DNA from: Chloroflexota bacterium
GTDB taxonomy: Bacteria > Chloroflexota > Limnocylindria > Limnocylindrales > CSP1-4
Assembly (NCBI GenBank): GCA_029240655.1
Contig: JARDZW010000003.1
Span: 1-48,233 of the forward strand
Length of the DNA: 48,233 bases
Reading direction: 5' to 3'
Under the pieces are notes generated by a model. It ran no database searches and was not told the origin of the DNA. It saw only the letters and a program-made list of their open reading frames with translations. Numbering within the stretch: the first letter of the stretch is position 1; each line of letters starts with the position of its first letter. Position numbers and translations under genes: made by a program. This document shows, piece by piece, positions 1-8,168 of this stretch.

Positions 1-610
1 CGGCAAGCTGTCCGGTCGACGGGGCCTGCAGGGCAAGCTGCGCGAGCTTGGCCACGAGCTCGAGGGCGACGTCCTTGACAGCATCTACCGTCAGGCCATC
101 GAGCTTGCCGACGCGAAGAAGGAGGTCACCGATGCGGACCTCCTCGCGCTCGTGGAGCAGCGCACGTCCGAGGTCGAGGCAAGCATCGCGCTCGTCGGCT
201 GGAGCGTGACCTCATCGCATGGCGGCAATGCCGTCGGGACCGTCACGCTCAGCGTCAACGGCGAGGAACGGAGTTCGGAGTCGACCGGGAACGGCCCGGT
301 CAACGCGCTCTTCAAGGCCGTCGACGACACGCTCCAACCGCTGCTCGGCTGGCACCCGACCCTGACGGAATACGAGATCAAGGCGGTCTCGGCCGGCGAG
401 GATGCGCAGGGCCAGGTCCTGGCCCGCTGCCGGCGCTCGTCCGACGAGGGCCCGGGCGCGCTGGTGGTCTCCGGCCACGGGTTATCCACGAACATCATCG
501 AGGCGTCGCTGGACGCGTACCTGGTGGCGACCAACAAGCTTCACGGGGCCGAGATCAACGGGGTCGACGTGGCCTTCGCGAGTCACCGCGCGGGCGAGGG
601 CCTCCCATGA
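1..610 (+). CDS. leuA: 2-isopropylmalate synthase, C-terminal part (5' end outside window)
   Basis: The frame is open from base 2 to a TGA at 608-610; the catalytic TIM barrel lies upstream of the window. The first residues (KLSGRRGLQGKLRELG) match the linker that follows the LeuA barrel. The rest is the LeuA allosteric/dimerisation domain, with a GNGPVNALF motif and a GTNIIEAS-type element (here STNIIEAS) near the end. In LeuA this domain binds leucine and feeds back on acetyl-CoA/2-ketoisovalerate condensation. The stop overlaps the leuB start (ATGA, 607-610), so the two are translationally coupled. A citramalate synthase has a similar tail, but cimA is present separately two genes downstream, so leuA is the better reading. 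The ATG at 152 in the ORF track is internal. Confidence 0.88.
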   Translation, partial: GKLSGRRGLQGKLRELGHELEGDVLDSIYRQAIELADAKKEVTDADLLALVEQRTSEVEASIALVGWSVTSSHGGNAVGTVTLSVNGEERSSESTGNGPVNALFKAVDDTLQPLLGWHPTLTEYEIKAVSAGEDAQGQVLARCRRSSDEGPGALVVSGHGLSTNIIEASLDAYLVATNKLHGAEINGVDVAFASHRAGEGLP

Positions 611-1743
611 TGGAGGATGGCCTTCCCACCTATCGCATCGTCACCATTCCGGGCGACGGCGTCGGACCCGAAGTCGTCGACGCTGCCCGGCGCGTCGTCG
701 ATGCCGCTGGAGGACGCTTCGGGTTCGCCGTGGACTGGACCGAGATCGTGGCCGGTGGGATCGCGATCGACACGTACGGCATCGCGATCCGGCCCGAAGA
801 CGTCGAGGCCTGCCGGGACGCGGACGCGGTCCTCCTGGGCGCTGTCGGCGGACCGAAGTGGTCCGATCCGGCCGCGCCCGTCCGCCCGGAACAGGCCCTG
901 TTCGCGCTGCGCGGCGGACTCGCGCTCTTCGCGAACCTGCGGCCGGTAAAGATCCACCCGGCGCTGATCGCGTCGTCCCCACTCCGACCCGAGCTCCTCC
1001 ACGGTGTGGACCTCCTGATCGTCCGCGAGCTGACCGGCGGCGTGTATTTCGGGGAACGGCAGGAAGCCGGGGAGGAACCGGGCGACCGATTCGCCGTGGA
1101 CACCATGCCGTACGGCGAGGAGGAGATCCGGCGGATCTTCCTCGTGGCTGCGGGGTACGCACTGGGGCGGCGTCGTCGCCTGACGAGCGTCGACAAGGCC
1201 AACGTCCTCGCGACGTCGCGCCTCTGGCGGCGGGTCGTGGACGAGGAGGGCCGGCGCGTGCCGGACCTCGAGGTGAGCCACCAGCTCGTGGATTCGTGCG
1301 CGATGCTGCTCATCCGAAGACCGGCCGATTTCGACGTCATCGTCACCGAGAACCTGTTCGGCGACATCCTCTCGGATGAGGCGGCGGTGCTTGCCGGGAG
1401 CCTCGGGATGTTGCCGTCCGCATCGCTCTCGGACCGGCAGACCGCCTATGGCACGTTCGGACTCTACGAGCCGATCCACGGTTCGGCCCCCGACATCGCG
1501 GGCCAGGATGTGGCCAACCCGATCGGCACGATCCTGTCGGCGGCGATGATGATGTTCTCGTCGTTCGATCGGAAGGACGTCTCGGCAGCGATCGAGGCGG
1601 CCGTCAGCCAGGCGCTGGACGGGGGGTGGCGGACGGGGGACCTCGCCGATCCCACGAACGCTGATGATGGGTTGGTGGTCGTCGGAACGACCGGCATGGC
1701 GACGGCCGTGATCGCCGCCCTCGAGGCGGGAGTGCCGGCGTGA
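607..1743 (+). CDS. leuB: 3-isopropylmalate dehydrogenase
   Basis: A 378-residue protein of the isocitrate/isopropylmalate dehydrogenase family, full length. It oxidatively decarboxylates 3-isopropylmalate with NAD+ in leucine synthesis. Visible signatures are GDGVGPEVV (about 16-24), the substrate-binding segment LFANLRP (107-113), RELTGGVYFGER (140-151), the DKAN lysine near 198, the metal-binding ENLFGDILSD (248-257) and the NAD-binding HGSAPDIAGQDVANP (291-305). The RELTGG context and the leu neighbours favour LeuB over isocitrate or tartrate dehydrogenase. It overlaps leuA by 4 nt and the cimA GTG start by 4 nt. leuC and leuD are not in the window. Confidence 0.95.
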   Translation: MMEDGLPTYRIVTIPGDGVGPEVVDAARRVVDAAGGRFGFAVDWTEIVAGGIAIDTYGIAIRPEDVEACRDADAVLLGAVGGPKWSDPAAPVRPEQALFALRGGLALFANLRPVKIHPALIASSPLRPELLHGVDLLIVRELTGGVYFGERQEAGEEPGDRFAVDTMPYGEEEIRRIFLVAAGYALGRRRRLTSVDKANVLATSRLWRRVVDEEGRRVPDLEVSHQLVDSCAMLLIRRPADFDVIVTENLFGDILSDEAAVLAGSLGMLPSASLSDRQTAYGTFGLYEPIHGSAPDIAGQDVANPIGTILSAAMMMFSSFDRKDVSAAIEAAVSQALDGGWRTGDLADPTNADDGLVVVGTTGMATAVIAALEAGVPA

Positions 1744-3425
1744 GCCCGAGCGACGCCCCGGTCATCCTGTACGACACGACCCTGCGCGATGGGACGCAGG
1801 GCGAGAACGTGACCCTCTCGCTGGCCGACAAGCTGCGGGTCGCGCGCATGCTCGACGAGTTCGGGATGCCCTACATCGAGGGCGGCTGGCCGGGCTCCAA
1901 CCCCAAGGACATCGAGTTCTTCGCTGCGGCCCGGACCGTGCGCTGGGAGACTGCGAAGCTCGCGGCGTTCGGATCCACGCGCCACCGTTCCAATACGGCG
2001 AACGACGATCCCAACCTGCGCGAACTCGTCGCGGCCGAGACCCCCGTCGTCACGATCTTCGGGAAGTCGTGGCTCCTCCATGTGACGGAGGTCCTGGGCG
2101 CGACGCCGCAGGAGAACCTCGACATGGTGGCCGATTCGATCGGGTTCATCGTCGACCGTGGCCGGGAAGCTGTCTACGACGCGGAGCACTTCTTCGACGG
2201 CTACAAGGACGACGCCGCGTACGCGCTGTCCACGCTGCGAGCGGCTCGTCAGGCTGGTGCGCGCACGCTCGTGCTGTGCGACACGAACGGGGGCACGCTC
2301 ACGGACGAGCTCAGCCGGATCGTCGGCGACGTGCGGGCATCCATCGAGGGCGACAAGGACGCGCCGGCCGTGACGTGGGGCATCCACACCCACAATGACG
2401 CCGAGCTCGCGGTGGCCAACTCCATGGCGGCGGTCGCGGCCGGCATCCGGCATGTCCAGGCGACGATCAACGGCTACGGCGAGCGCGCAGGCAACGCCAA
2501 CATGGTCTCGATCCTCGCGAACCTCGCGCTCAAGACGCCCCACACGCTCGTGCCTGCAGGTGGCGGCCGCCTCGAAGGCCTGACCGAGCTGTCGCGGAGC
2601 GTCGCGGAGATCGCGAACCTCACGCCCAACGACTACCAGCCCTACGTCGGACGGTCGGCGTTCGCCCACAAGGGCGGGGTCCACGGGGCGGCCGTGGCGA
2701 AGGTGGAGCGCTCCTACCAGCACGTCGAGCCGACCGCCGTCGGGAACATCGGCCGGCTCGTCGTCTCGGAGCTCGGCGGCCGGGCGAACACGTCCATCCG
2801 GGCTCGCCAGCTGGGGCACGACCTCGAGGGAATCGATCCGCGCGAGCTGTCCCGGCTCATCAAGCAGCTCGAGGCCGACGGCTTGGCGTTCGAAGGTGCC
2901 GAAGCCTCGTTCGAGCTCCTTATCCGCCGTCACGCGGCGGACTATGCGGCCCCCTTCCGGATCGTCGACTACACCTGTCTCGTCGAGCAGCGGGACGGCC
3001 GCGAATTGCTCGCCGAGGCGACGGTCAAGGTGGCCGTCGATGGCGAGGTGCTGCACACGGCCGCAGACGGCAACGGCCCGGTCAACGCGCTGGACGCCGC
3101 GCTGCGCAAGGCCCTCCGGGCCTTCTACCCGGCGATCGACGACGTGCACCTCGTGGACTACAAGGTGCGCATCCTCGACGGCGATGCCGCTACGGCCGCG
3201 CGGACCCGCGTGATCATCGATTCGCAGGACGGCGCGCGGACCTGGTCGACGATGGGCAGCGACACGAACATCATCGCGGCATCGGCGTCGGCCCTGTCCG
3301 ACTCGCTCGAGTACGCGATCTGGAAGTCCGGCGCGCAGTTGCGCCGGCGCGATGAGCGACACTTCACGACGGAGACAGCAAGCGAACGCCCGGCGGACGA
3401 TCCCGCCGCAGCGACCCGGAGGTAG
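1740..3425 (+). CDS. cimA: (R)-citramalate synthase
   Basis: A 561-residue enzyme of the LeuA/HMG-CoA lyase superfamily. The barrel opens with DTTLRDGTQGENV (about 12-24) and carries the metal-binding HTHND (216-220) and NGYGERAGNAN segments. A LeuA-type regulatory domain occupies roughly the last 160 residues, with GNGPVNAL and TNIIAAS motifs. The N-terminal FGMPYIEGGWPGSNPKD segment is typical of the 500-560 residue citramalate synthase family. That family condenses pyruvate with acetyl-CoA to start threonine-independent isoleucine synthesis. The GTG start overlaps the leuB stop (GTGA). Because LeuB can also act on methylmalate, this operon could serve both leucine and isoleucine. Substrate choice is inferred from family resemblance. 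Confidence 0.88.
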   Translation: MSPSDAPVILYDTTLRDGTQGENVTLSLADKLRVARMLDEFGMPYIEGGWPGSNPKDIEFFAAARTVRWETAKLAAFGSTRHRSNTANDDPNLRELVAAETPVVTIFGKSWLLHVTEVLGATPQENLDMVADSIGFIVDRGREAVYDAEHFFDGYKDDAAYALSTLRAARQAGARTLVLCDTNGGTLTDELSRIVGDVRASIEGDKDAPAVTWGIHTHNDAELAVANSMAAVAAGIRHVQATINGYGERAGNANMVSILANLALKTPHTLVPAGGGRLEGLTELSRSVAEIANLTPNDYQPYVGRSAFAHKGGVHGAAVAKVERSYQHVEPTAVGNIGRLVVSELGGRANTSIRARQLGHDLEGIDPRELSRLIKQLEADGLAFEGAEASFELLIRRHAADYAAPFRIVDYTCLVEQRDGRELLAEATVKVAVDGEVLHTAADGNGPVNALDAALRKALRAFYPAIDDVHLVDYKVRILDGDAATAARTRVIIDSQDGARTWSTMGSDTNIIAASASALSDSLEYAIWKSGAQLRRRDERHFTTETASERPADDPAAATRR

Positions 3426-3429
3426 TCGG

Positions 3430-3987
3430 ATGCCGGAGCCAACGACCGATACGCCCACCCTGCAGCTGGCCCGCTGGACGGTCACGTCCGGCTCGAACGC
3501 GCGCAGCCGTGGCGCGGTCATCATCGACGCTGGCGACCACCACTGGCGCGCCTCGGCCGAGGGCAACGGCGCGATCGACGCGCTGTTCCGCGCGGTGGAC
3601 CAGGCCCTGTCCGAGATCCTCGACGGCCATCCGCGCCTGCTGGCCTACGACATCCATGCGCTGGGGGAGGGGACCGACACGATCGGCGCGGTGACCGTCC
3701 GAATCGCCCCGCCGGACGCCGCCGGCGAACGGGGCACGGGCGAATACGGCGGCGAGGCCCGAGGCACCAACATCATCGCGGCGTCGATCGAGGCGTACAT
3801 CGTTGCGCTCAACGCGATGCTCGGCGAGGCGCATTGGGAAGGCGCGCCCGAAGCGGCTGCCGCCACCGGGAAGCGTGCCCACGCCAAGGCGCCCGTGACG
3901 GCTGGCGCGGCCCGCGAGCGTCGCGCGGAGCTCGACGAGGAGTCCGGCGAGATCGACACGACCGACTGGTTCAACCGCCAGGGCTGA
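3430..3987 (+). CDS. Free-standing LeuA-type allosteric domain protein
   Basis: A 185-residue protein made almost entirely of the regulatory/dimerisation domain seen at the C termini of leuA and cimA, with no catalytic barrel. Matching elements are GNGAIDALFRAVDQAL (cf. GNGPVNALFKAVDD in LeuA) and GTNIIAASIEAYIVALN near the end. A charged, Ala-rich tail ending in DTTDWFNRQG follows. I chose ATG 3430, not the ORF-track ATG at 3352, because GGAGG at 3418-3422 sits 7 nt upstream and the gene then begins 4 nt after the cimA stop. pheA starts 3 nt downstream. A plausible role is an amino-acid-binding regulatory partner for LeuA or CimA; this is inference. The domain assignment itself is secure. 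Confidence 0.85.
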   Translation: MPEPTTDTPTLQLARWTVTSGSNARSRGAVIIDAGDHHWRASAEGNGAIDALFRAVDQALSEILDGHPRLLAYDIHALGEGTDTIGAVTVRIAPPDAAGERGTGEYGGEARGTNIIAASIEAYIVALNAMLGEAHWEGAPEAAAATGKRAHAKAPVTAGAARERRAELDEESGEIDTTDWFNRQG

Positions 3988-3990
3988 GGC

Positions 3991-4824
3991 ATGACCTCAG
4001 TCGCGTATGCCGGCGAACCCGGTGCGTTCGCCGAGGATGCCGTCCTGGCGGCATTCGGCGACGTCATGCGGCGCTCAGTGGCGAGCTTCCGGGCCGTCTT
4101 CGAGGCGGTCGCCTCGGGCGAGGCGGCAGCGGGCGTCGTGCCGATCGAGAACGTCATCCATGGCACGGTCCGCGAGAACTACGACCTCCTGATCGAGCAC
4201 GACCTCACGATCGCCGGCGAGGTCATCGTGCCCGTGCACCTCTGCCTTGCCGCGCTGCCGGGCCAGCGCCTCCAGGACATCGAGCGCGTCTATTCCCATA
4301 TCCAGGCCCTGGGCCAGGCCGAGACCTTCCTGCGCGCCCGTCCGTGGCAGCTCCTTTCGACGTACAACACCGCCGGCGCGGGCAAAGCCATCGTCGAGGC
4401 GGGCGAGCCCGGGTCCGCCGCCGTCCTGTCGCCCCGGGCCGCAGCCTTGTTCGGGCTGGAGGTCCTCGCCGACGAGATCGGCGACCTCCCTGACAACCGA
4501 ACACGGTTCCTGGTGCTCGCGCGCCCTGGCGCCGCCGTTCCGGCGCTCGTGGACGCCCCGACGCTGCGGCGGACAACCATCGTTGTCGCGGTCCGCAACG
4601 AGCCAGGCACGCTGCTGGCGGTGCTCCGGGTCCTCGCGGAGCATGGCCTGAACATGCGCAAGCTCGAGTCGCGCCCAAGCCGTGAACGAGCCTGGGAGTA
4701 CGTGTTCTGGATCGACCTGGACGGCGACGCGTCCGAGCCGCAGATGGCGGCGGCGCTCGAGCAGGTCCGCGACGTGACGACGATGACGCGTGTCCTTGGC
4801 AGCTACCCCAGCCCGGACCGCTGA
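3991..4824 (+). CDS. pheA: Prephenate dehydratase
   Basis: A 277-residue protein that converts prephenate to phenylpyruvate in phenylalanine synthesis. The dehydratase domain (about 1-185) shows GEPGAFAEDA, VPIENVIHGTV and the catalytic-site DNRTRFLVL. A C-terminal ACT domain (about 190-277) has the phenylalanine-binding ESRPS motif preceded by NEPGTLLAVLRVLAEHGLNM. No chorismate mutase domain is fused, so this is the monofunctional form. It is the last gene of the operon, 3 nt after the LeuA-domain gene, which places aromatic and branched-chain synthesis in one transcript. The gene converges on mscL with a 7-nt gap. Both stop codons fall inside a small palindrome (CTGAC-N5-GTCAG, 4821-4835) that could help termination. 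Confidence 0.95.
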   Translation: MTSVAYAGEPGAFAEDAVLAAFGDVMRRSVASFRAVFEAVASGEAAAGVVPIENVIHGTVRENYDLLIEHDLTIAGEVIVPVHLCLAALPGQRLQDIERVYSHIQALGQAETFLRARPWQLLSTYNTAGAGKAIVEAGEPGSAAVLSPRAAALFGLEVLADEIGDLPDNRTRFLVLARPGAAVPALVDAPTLRRTTIVVAVRNEPGTLLAVLRVLAEHGLNMRKLESRPSRERAWEYVFWIDLDGDASEPQMAAALEQVRDVTTMTRVLGSYPSPDR

Positions 4825-4831
4825 CCGGACG

Positions 4832-5230
4832 TCAGATCGAGCTGGCGCACGCCTTGCATTTCGTGGCGTCGATCGCGTTCGGCTCCTTGCAGTATGGGCA
4901 GGTCTTGATCTCGGCCTCGGGGTCTTCCTTGATGAGAATCCTGCTGATCTGCCACACCACCAAGGCGATCACGATGAACGTGATGACCGCACTGAGGAAC
5001 TCGCCCCAGCGGATGGCGACCTCCGTCGCGGGATCGCCGGCGGTGGCCTCCCTCAACACCAGCTTGAGGTCCGCGAAGTCCACACCGCCGAGGGCGAGCC
5101 CGATCGGCGGCATGATGATGTCCTCGACCAACGAGGTCACGACCGTCCCGAGCGCGGCGCCGATGATCACGCCGATCGCCAGGGCCAGCGCGTTCGTCTT
5201 GAGCAGGAACCCCTTGAACTCGGACAGCAT
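4832..5230 (-). CDS. mscL: Large-conductance mechanosensitive channel with C-terminal zinc ribbon
   Basis: A 132-residue MscL. The N terminus (MLSEFKGFLLKTNALALAIG), TM1 (about 15-40 with VIIGAALGTVV), the periplasmic-type loop and TM2 (about 80-100, FLSAVITFIVIALVVW) match the family, which opens as a pentamer under membrane tension to release osmolytes. Instead of the usual short cytoplasmic helix alone, the tail after KEDPEAE carries CPYC and CKAC, a CxxC pair set typical of a zinc ribbon. Start 5230 was chosen over the longer ORF because it matches the conserved N terminus and has GGAG 8 nt upstream on the minus strand. The gene is monocistronic, divergent from the HerA-like gene. Confidence 0.93.
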   Translation of the reverse strand: MLSEFKGFLLKTNALALAIGVIIGAALGTVVTSLVEDIIMPPIGLALGGVDFADLKLVLREATAGDPATEVAIRWGEFLSAVITFIVIALVVWQISRILIKEDPEAEIKTCPYCKEPNAIDATKCKACASSI

Positions 5231-5351
5231 CGGCGTTCTCCATGGCCACGCGCGTCGGCCCGGCCGTGATGATCGCGGGGCGCCACCAGCAAGGCCGATG
5301 CTACCCTTGCGCTCCCCCGGCGGACCACCCCAGCGGAGGCGATGAGACCGC

Positions 5352-7028
5352 ATGGACCAGGCGTTTCGCGACGCGATCGCCAGCGGCTACACGTTCGATG
5401 AACCCGCGCTCGTCATCGGCAGCGCGATGCACGAGGGCGAGCTCGTCAACGACACGCGGGTCCAGGTCGCCCTCTCGATGCTCAACCGCCACGGGCTCAT
5501 CGCGGGTGCGACCGGCACGGGCAAGACCAAGACGCTCCAGCTGCTGGCCGGCCAGCTGTCCAAGGCCGGCGTGCCCGTCTTCGCGGCCGACATCAAGGGC
5601 GACCTGTCGGGGATCGCCCTGCCCGGTGACGCGGCCGATCCAAAGGTCGTGGAGCGCGCGACATCGCTCGCCTGGGAGTTCGAGGCCCGTGGTCATCCGG
5701 TCGAGTTCCTGTCGCTGACCGGCAAGCAGGGCGCGCAGGTCCGCGCCACGGTCCATTCGTTCGGGCCCCTTCTCCTCGGCAAGGTGCTCGACCTCAACGA
5801 GACGCAGACGAGCATCCTCGCACTCATCTTCAAGTACTGCGACGACAACGATCTGCCGCTGCTCGATCTCAAGGACCTGGCGACGACGCTCAAGTTCCTG
5901 GCCTCGGACGAGGGAAAGCCGATCCTCGAGGAGTACGGCGGGATGTCGGCAGCCTCGGTCGGGGTGCTCCTGCGTTCGATCGTCGTGCTCGAGCAGGAGG
6001 GCGCGGACGTCTTCTTCGGCGAGCCGGAGTTCGACGTCGACGACCTGCTCCGGACCACGCCCGATGGGCAGGGCGTCGTCAGCATCCTCGAGCTGTCGGA
6101 CGTGATGGACCAACCACGACTGTTCTCGACCTTCATGCTCTGGATGCTGGCCCAGCTGTACGAGAGTCTCCCCGAGGTCGGCGACCTGCCCCAACCCAAG
6201 CTGTGCTTCTTCTTCGACGAGGCGCACCTGCTGTTCGATGACGCATCCGAGGCGCTGATGGACCAGGTGGAGCGGACGGCGCGGCTCATCCGTTCCAAGG
6301 GCGTCGGCATCTACTTCGTGACTCAGGCGCCGACGGACGTACCGGCGTCCGTGCTGGCACAGCTCGGCAATCGGGTACAGCACGCCCTGCGTGCCTTCAC
6401 GCCGGACGACGCCGACGCGCTGCGCAAGACAGCGCGGACCTTCCCGATGACCGAGTTCTACGACGTCGAGAAGACCATCACTTCATTGGGGACCGGCGAG
6501 GCCCTCGTGACGGTATTGACCCCACGCGGTGTGCCGACGCCGCTGGCCGCGACACGGCTGCTGCCACCGGACTCGCTCATGGCCCAGATGCCGCCCGACG
6601 AGTTCGCCGCGACAGTGGCGGCGAGCACGTTCCAGACGAAGTACGGCCCCACCGTGGACCGCGACAGCGCCCACGAGCGCATCACCGCACGCATCGCGGC
6701 CGCCCGCACAGCGGCCGTCGAGGCGGCCACGCGCGCGGGCCTCGACCCGACCACCGCCGGCGGGCTCAACGACATGACCCCCGCCCAGCAGGCACGCGAG
6801 CTCGCTCGCCAGCAGAAGGCCATCGAGGCCGCGGAGGTGCGCGCCCAACGCGAGGCCGAGCGGCAGCGAAAGGCCGACGAGAGGGCCGCAGTTGCCGCCG
6901 CGAAAGCGCGCCAGAAGTCCATCGACAGCGCCCTGCGGACCGGGGGCAAGGTCGTGACCTCGCGGCTCGGCCAGGACATCGTTCGCGGTGTCTTCGGCGT
7001 GCTCTTCGGAGGTGGGAAAAGTCGCTGA
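5352..7028 (+). CDS. HerA/DUF853-family ATPase (YjgR-like)
   Basis: A 558-residue P-loop ATPase of the HerA-FtsK superfamily, DUF853 branch. Walker A is GATGTGKTK (52-60), followed by a VPVFAADIKGDLSG strand typical of DUF853. Walker B is CFFFDEAHLLF near residue 285, and a FVTQAPTDVP sensor segment follows. Residues about 465-530 are Ala/Arg/Glu-rich and likely coiled coil, containing AQREAERQRKADERAA. The extreme C terminus has a GVFGVLFGGGK segment. The biochemical role of DUF853 proteins is not established; translocase or helicase-like activity is inferred from the fold. No NurA nuclease partner is adjacent. It starts at ATG 5352 behind a GGAGG that is somewhat distant. Confidence 0.88.
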   Translation: MDQAFRDAIASGYTFDEPALVIGSAMHEGELVNDTRVQVALSMLNRHGLIAGATGTGKTKTLQLLAGQLSKAGVPVFAADIKGDLSGIALPGDAADPKVVERATSLAWEFEARGHPVEFLSLTGKQGAQVRATVHSFGPLLLGKVLDLNETQTSILALIFKYCDDNDLPLLDLKDLATTLKFLASDEGKPILEEYGGMSAASVGVLLRSIVVLEQEGADVFFGEPEFDVDDLLRTTPDGQGVVSILELSDVMDQPRLFSTFMLWMLAQLYESLPEVGDLPQPKLCFFFDEAHLLFDDASEALMDQVERTARLIRSKGVGIYFVTQAPTDVPASVLAQLGNRVQHALRAFTPDDADALRKTARTFPMTEFYDVEKTITSLGTGEALVTVLTPRGVPTPLAATRLLPPDSLMAQMPPDEFAATVAASTFQTKYGPTVDRDSAHERITARIAAARTAAVEAATRAGLDPTTAGGLNDMTPAQQARELARQQKAIEAAEVRAQREAERQRKADERAAVAAAKARQKSIDSALRTGGKVVTSRLGQDIVRGVFGVLFGGGKSR

Positions 7029-7061
7029 CGCGCGATCGCGCGAGCCACCGCCCGCGGGTGG
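7029..7061 (+). terminator. GC-rich hairpin pair after the HerA-like gene
   Basis: Directly after the TGA (7026-7028) there is a 14-bp perfect palindrome CGCGCGATCGCGCG (7029-7042). A second stem, CCACC (7045-7049) with GGTGG (7057-7061), follows. There is no T tract, so this is a candidate terminator judged from position and pairing only. Confidence 0.42.
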
Positions 7062-7096
7062 GTCGTGTCGCCCTGCCGACACCGAACCGATTCTCC

Positions 7097-7125
7097 TTGA
7101 CGTAGCACTTTCGTACTGGTAGACC
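7097..7125 (+). promoter_or_regulatory. Sigma70-like promoter candidate
   Basis: TTGACG (7097-7102), a 17-nt spacer, then TAGACC (7120-7125). The -35 box is good and the -10 box modest. A closely similar arrangement (TTGTAA-N17-TAGACT) precedes the sugar transferase gene at 43139, which raises confidence a little. The next plus-strand start is 370 nt away, so it would imply a long leader or an unrecognised small transcript. Confidence 0.35.
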
Positions 7126-7496
7126 ATCTTCCCTACCGAGTCGCTGCGCCGGGGGGCGCGCCTCGAAGTGGGAAGAACGGGTCCGAACGCAGCGTCGAGG
7201 GGCGCTGGGCGCGATCCGGCCAAAGCGACGGGCCGCCGACCGGCATCCAGGTACCTTCGGTAGCCCTTCCATCGAGGTCCCGGGGGAACGTTTCTGGGGA
7301 GACCGACGGGGCTTCGCACATGCAGGAGATCAGAACACGTGCTGGCCGCGTCCGGCCACGTCCACGTGGCCGACGGGCCGATCCTCGTACCCACGGACGG
7401 TCGGGCCTGGCTAGGGCGAGAAGGGGGGTGATGCCTGGCATGACTGGTACAGGACGGTGACCTACGAACGTGTCTCCGGGGGGAAAGGACCTTCTC

Positions 7497-7913
7497 ATGC
7501 GACAGACGATCAGGATCCTACTGGCGGCGCTGGCCGTGCTCGCCCTGAGCAGCCAGGCCGTGTTCGCGGGAAGCCCGCATTTCGTCGGCGCTGTCACGGT
7601 GACACGCGACGGCAACAGCCTCACGGTCTCCGGTAAGGAAGCCGGCCTCGGCAACGAGGACCAGGTGAACATCGTGGTGACCGCCACGGCGGAGTGCATC
7701 AACCCAGGCCAGCGTCACCCCAAGGCCGCCAACAAGGCGAGCGTTTCTGCCGAGGGCGATTTCCCGGTCCAGAACGGCAAAGCGACCTTCGAGCTGACGC
7801 TGACGGCGACGTTCCAGCCGGACTGCACCCCGCCGATGACCGTCGTCTTCACTGGCGTGACCGTCACCGACACGACCAACGGCATCTCAGCGACGTTGTC
7901 AGGGACGTTCTGA
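7497..7913 (+). CDS. Small secreted protein, unknown function
   Basis: A 138-residue protein with a clear signal peptide (MRQTIRILLAALAVLALSSQAVFA, cleavage after residue 24). The mature chain is about 114 residues, rich in Thr and Val with alternating beta-strand character (VGAVTVTRDGNSLTVSGKE, KATFELTLTATF) and two cysteines that could form a disulfide. I do not recognise a named family. Start ATG 7497 was preferred over the upstream GTG at 7470 because AAGGA lies 7 nt before it and the signal peptide then begins normally. It stands alone between the HerA-like gene and convergent ppk2. A 9-bp stem overlaps its stop codon. Confidence 0.75.
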   Translation: MRQTIRILLAALAVLALSSQAVFAGSPHFVGAVTVTRDGNSLTVSGKEAGLGNEDQVNIVVTATAECINPGQRHPKAANKASVSAEGDFPVQNGKATFELTLTATFQPDCTPPMTVVFTGVTVTDTTNGISATLSGTF

Positions 7914-7918
7914 CAACG
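7894..7918 (+). terminator. Hairpin spanning the stop codon of the secreted protein gene
   Basis: CGTTGTCAG (7894-7902), loop GGACGTT, CTGACAACG (7910-7918): a perfect 9-bp stem that includes the TGA at 7911-7913. No T run follows. Position and stability suggest a terminator or an mRNA 3' end stabiliser. Confidence 0.5.
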
Positions 7919-7984
7919 CTTGAACCGGGAGGGCGCCGGTGAGCGAGCAGTGATGCTTGCTTTCTGCGTCTCTTCCGCTTCGAT

Positions 7985-8026
7985 CGGCCGGGCGCGCTCG
8001 TCATGTGGGCGAGGCGCCCGCGGCCG
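7985..8026. terminator. Long GC-rich hairpin between convergent genes
   Basis: The left arm CGGCC-GGGCGC-(G)-CTCG (7985-8000) pairs with CGAG-GCGCCC-(GC)-GGCCG (8010-8026) around a 9-nt loop. That gives about 15 base pairs with two small bulges. It lies between the secreted protein gene (+) and ppk2 (-) and could terminate transcription from both sides. Confidence 0.5.
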
Positions 8027-8168
8027 GTCTCTTCGCATGCCCGGTCCGGCCGCCAGTTCGATAGGGTGAGCCGCAGCCGCTCGGCCAATGACGGCCGCGA
8101 TGTGCTCGACCTCGGTCGTCATCGGCCCGGTCCAAGCCGTCACGCGTGGCTGGCCCCCCTTCATGTGG

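Larger units (their letters stand above)
7029..7496. other. Intergenic stretch, about 470 nt
   Basis: No convincing gene on either strand; the ORF-track entries here are shadows or overrun from neighbours. It holds the hairpins after the HerA-like gene at its left end and one promoter-like element at 7097-7125. Base composition between 7060 and 7140 is lower in GC than the flanking genes, as expected for a promoter region. I see no conserved RNA structure between 7130 and 7480. Confidence 0.5.

Noticed and set aside
1464-3566. 700-residue minus-strand ORF opposite leuB/cimA
   Set aside because: Arg/Val/Asp-rich composition typical of an antisense frame in GC-rich DNA; leuB and cimA on the other strand have full family motifs.
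5352-7028. HerA-NurA defence or DNA-end resection system
   Set aside because: The protein is of the DUF853 branch and no NurA, Sir2 or DUF4297 partner gene is adjacent.
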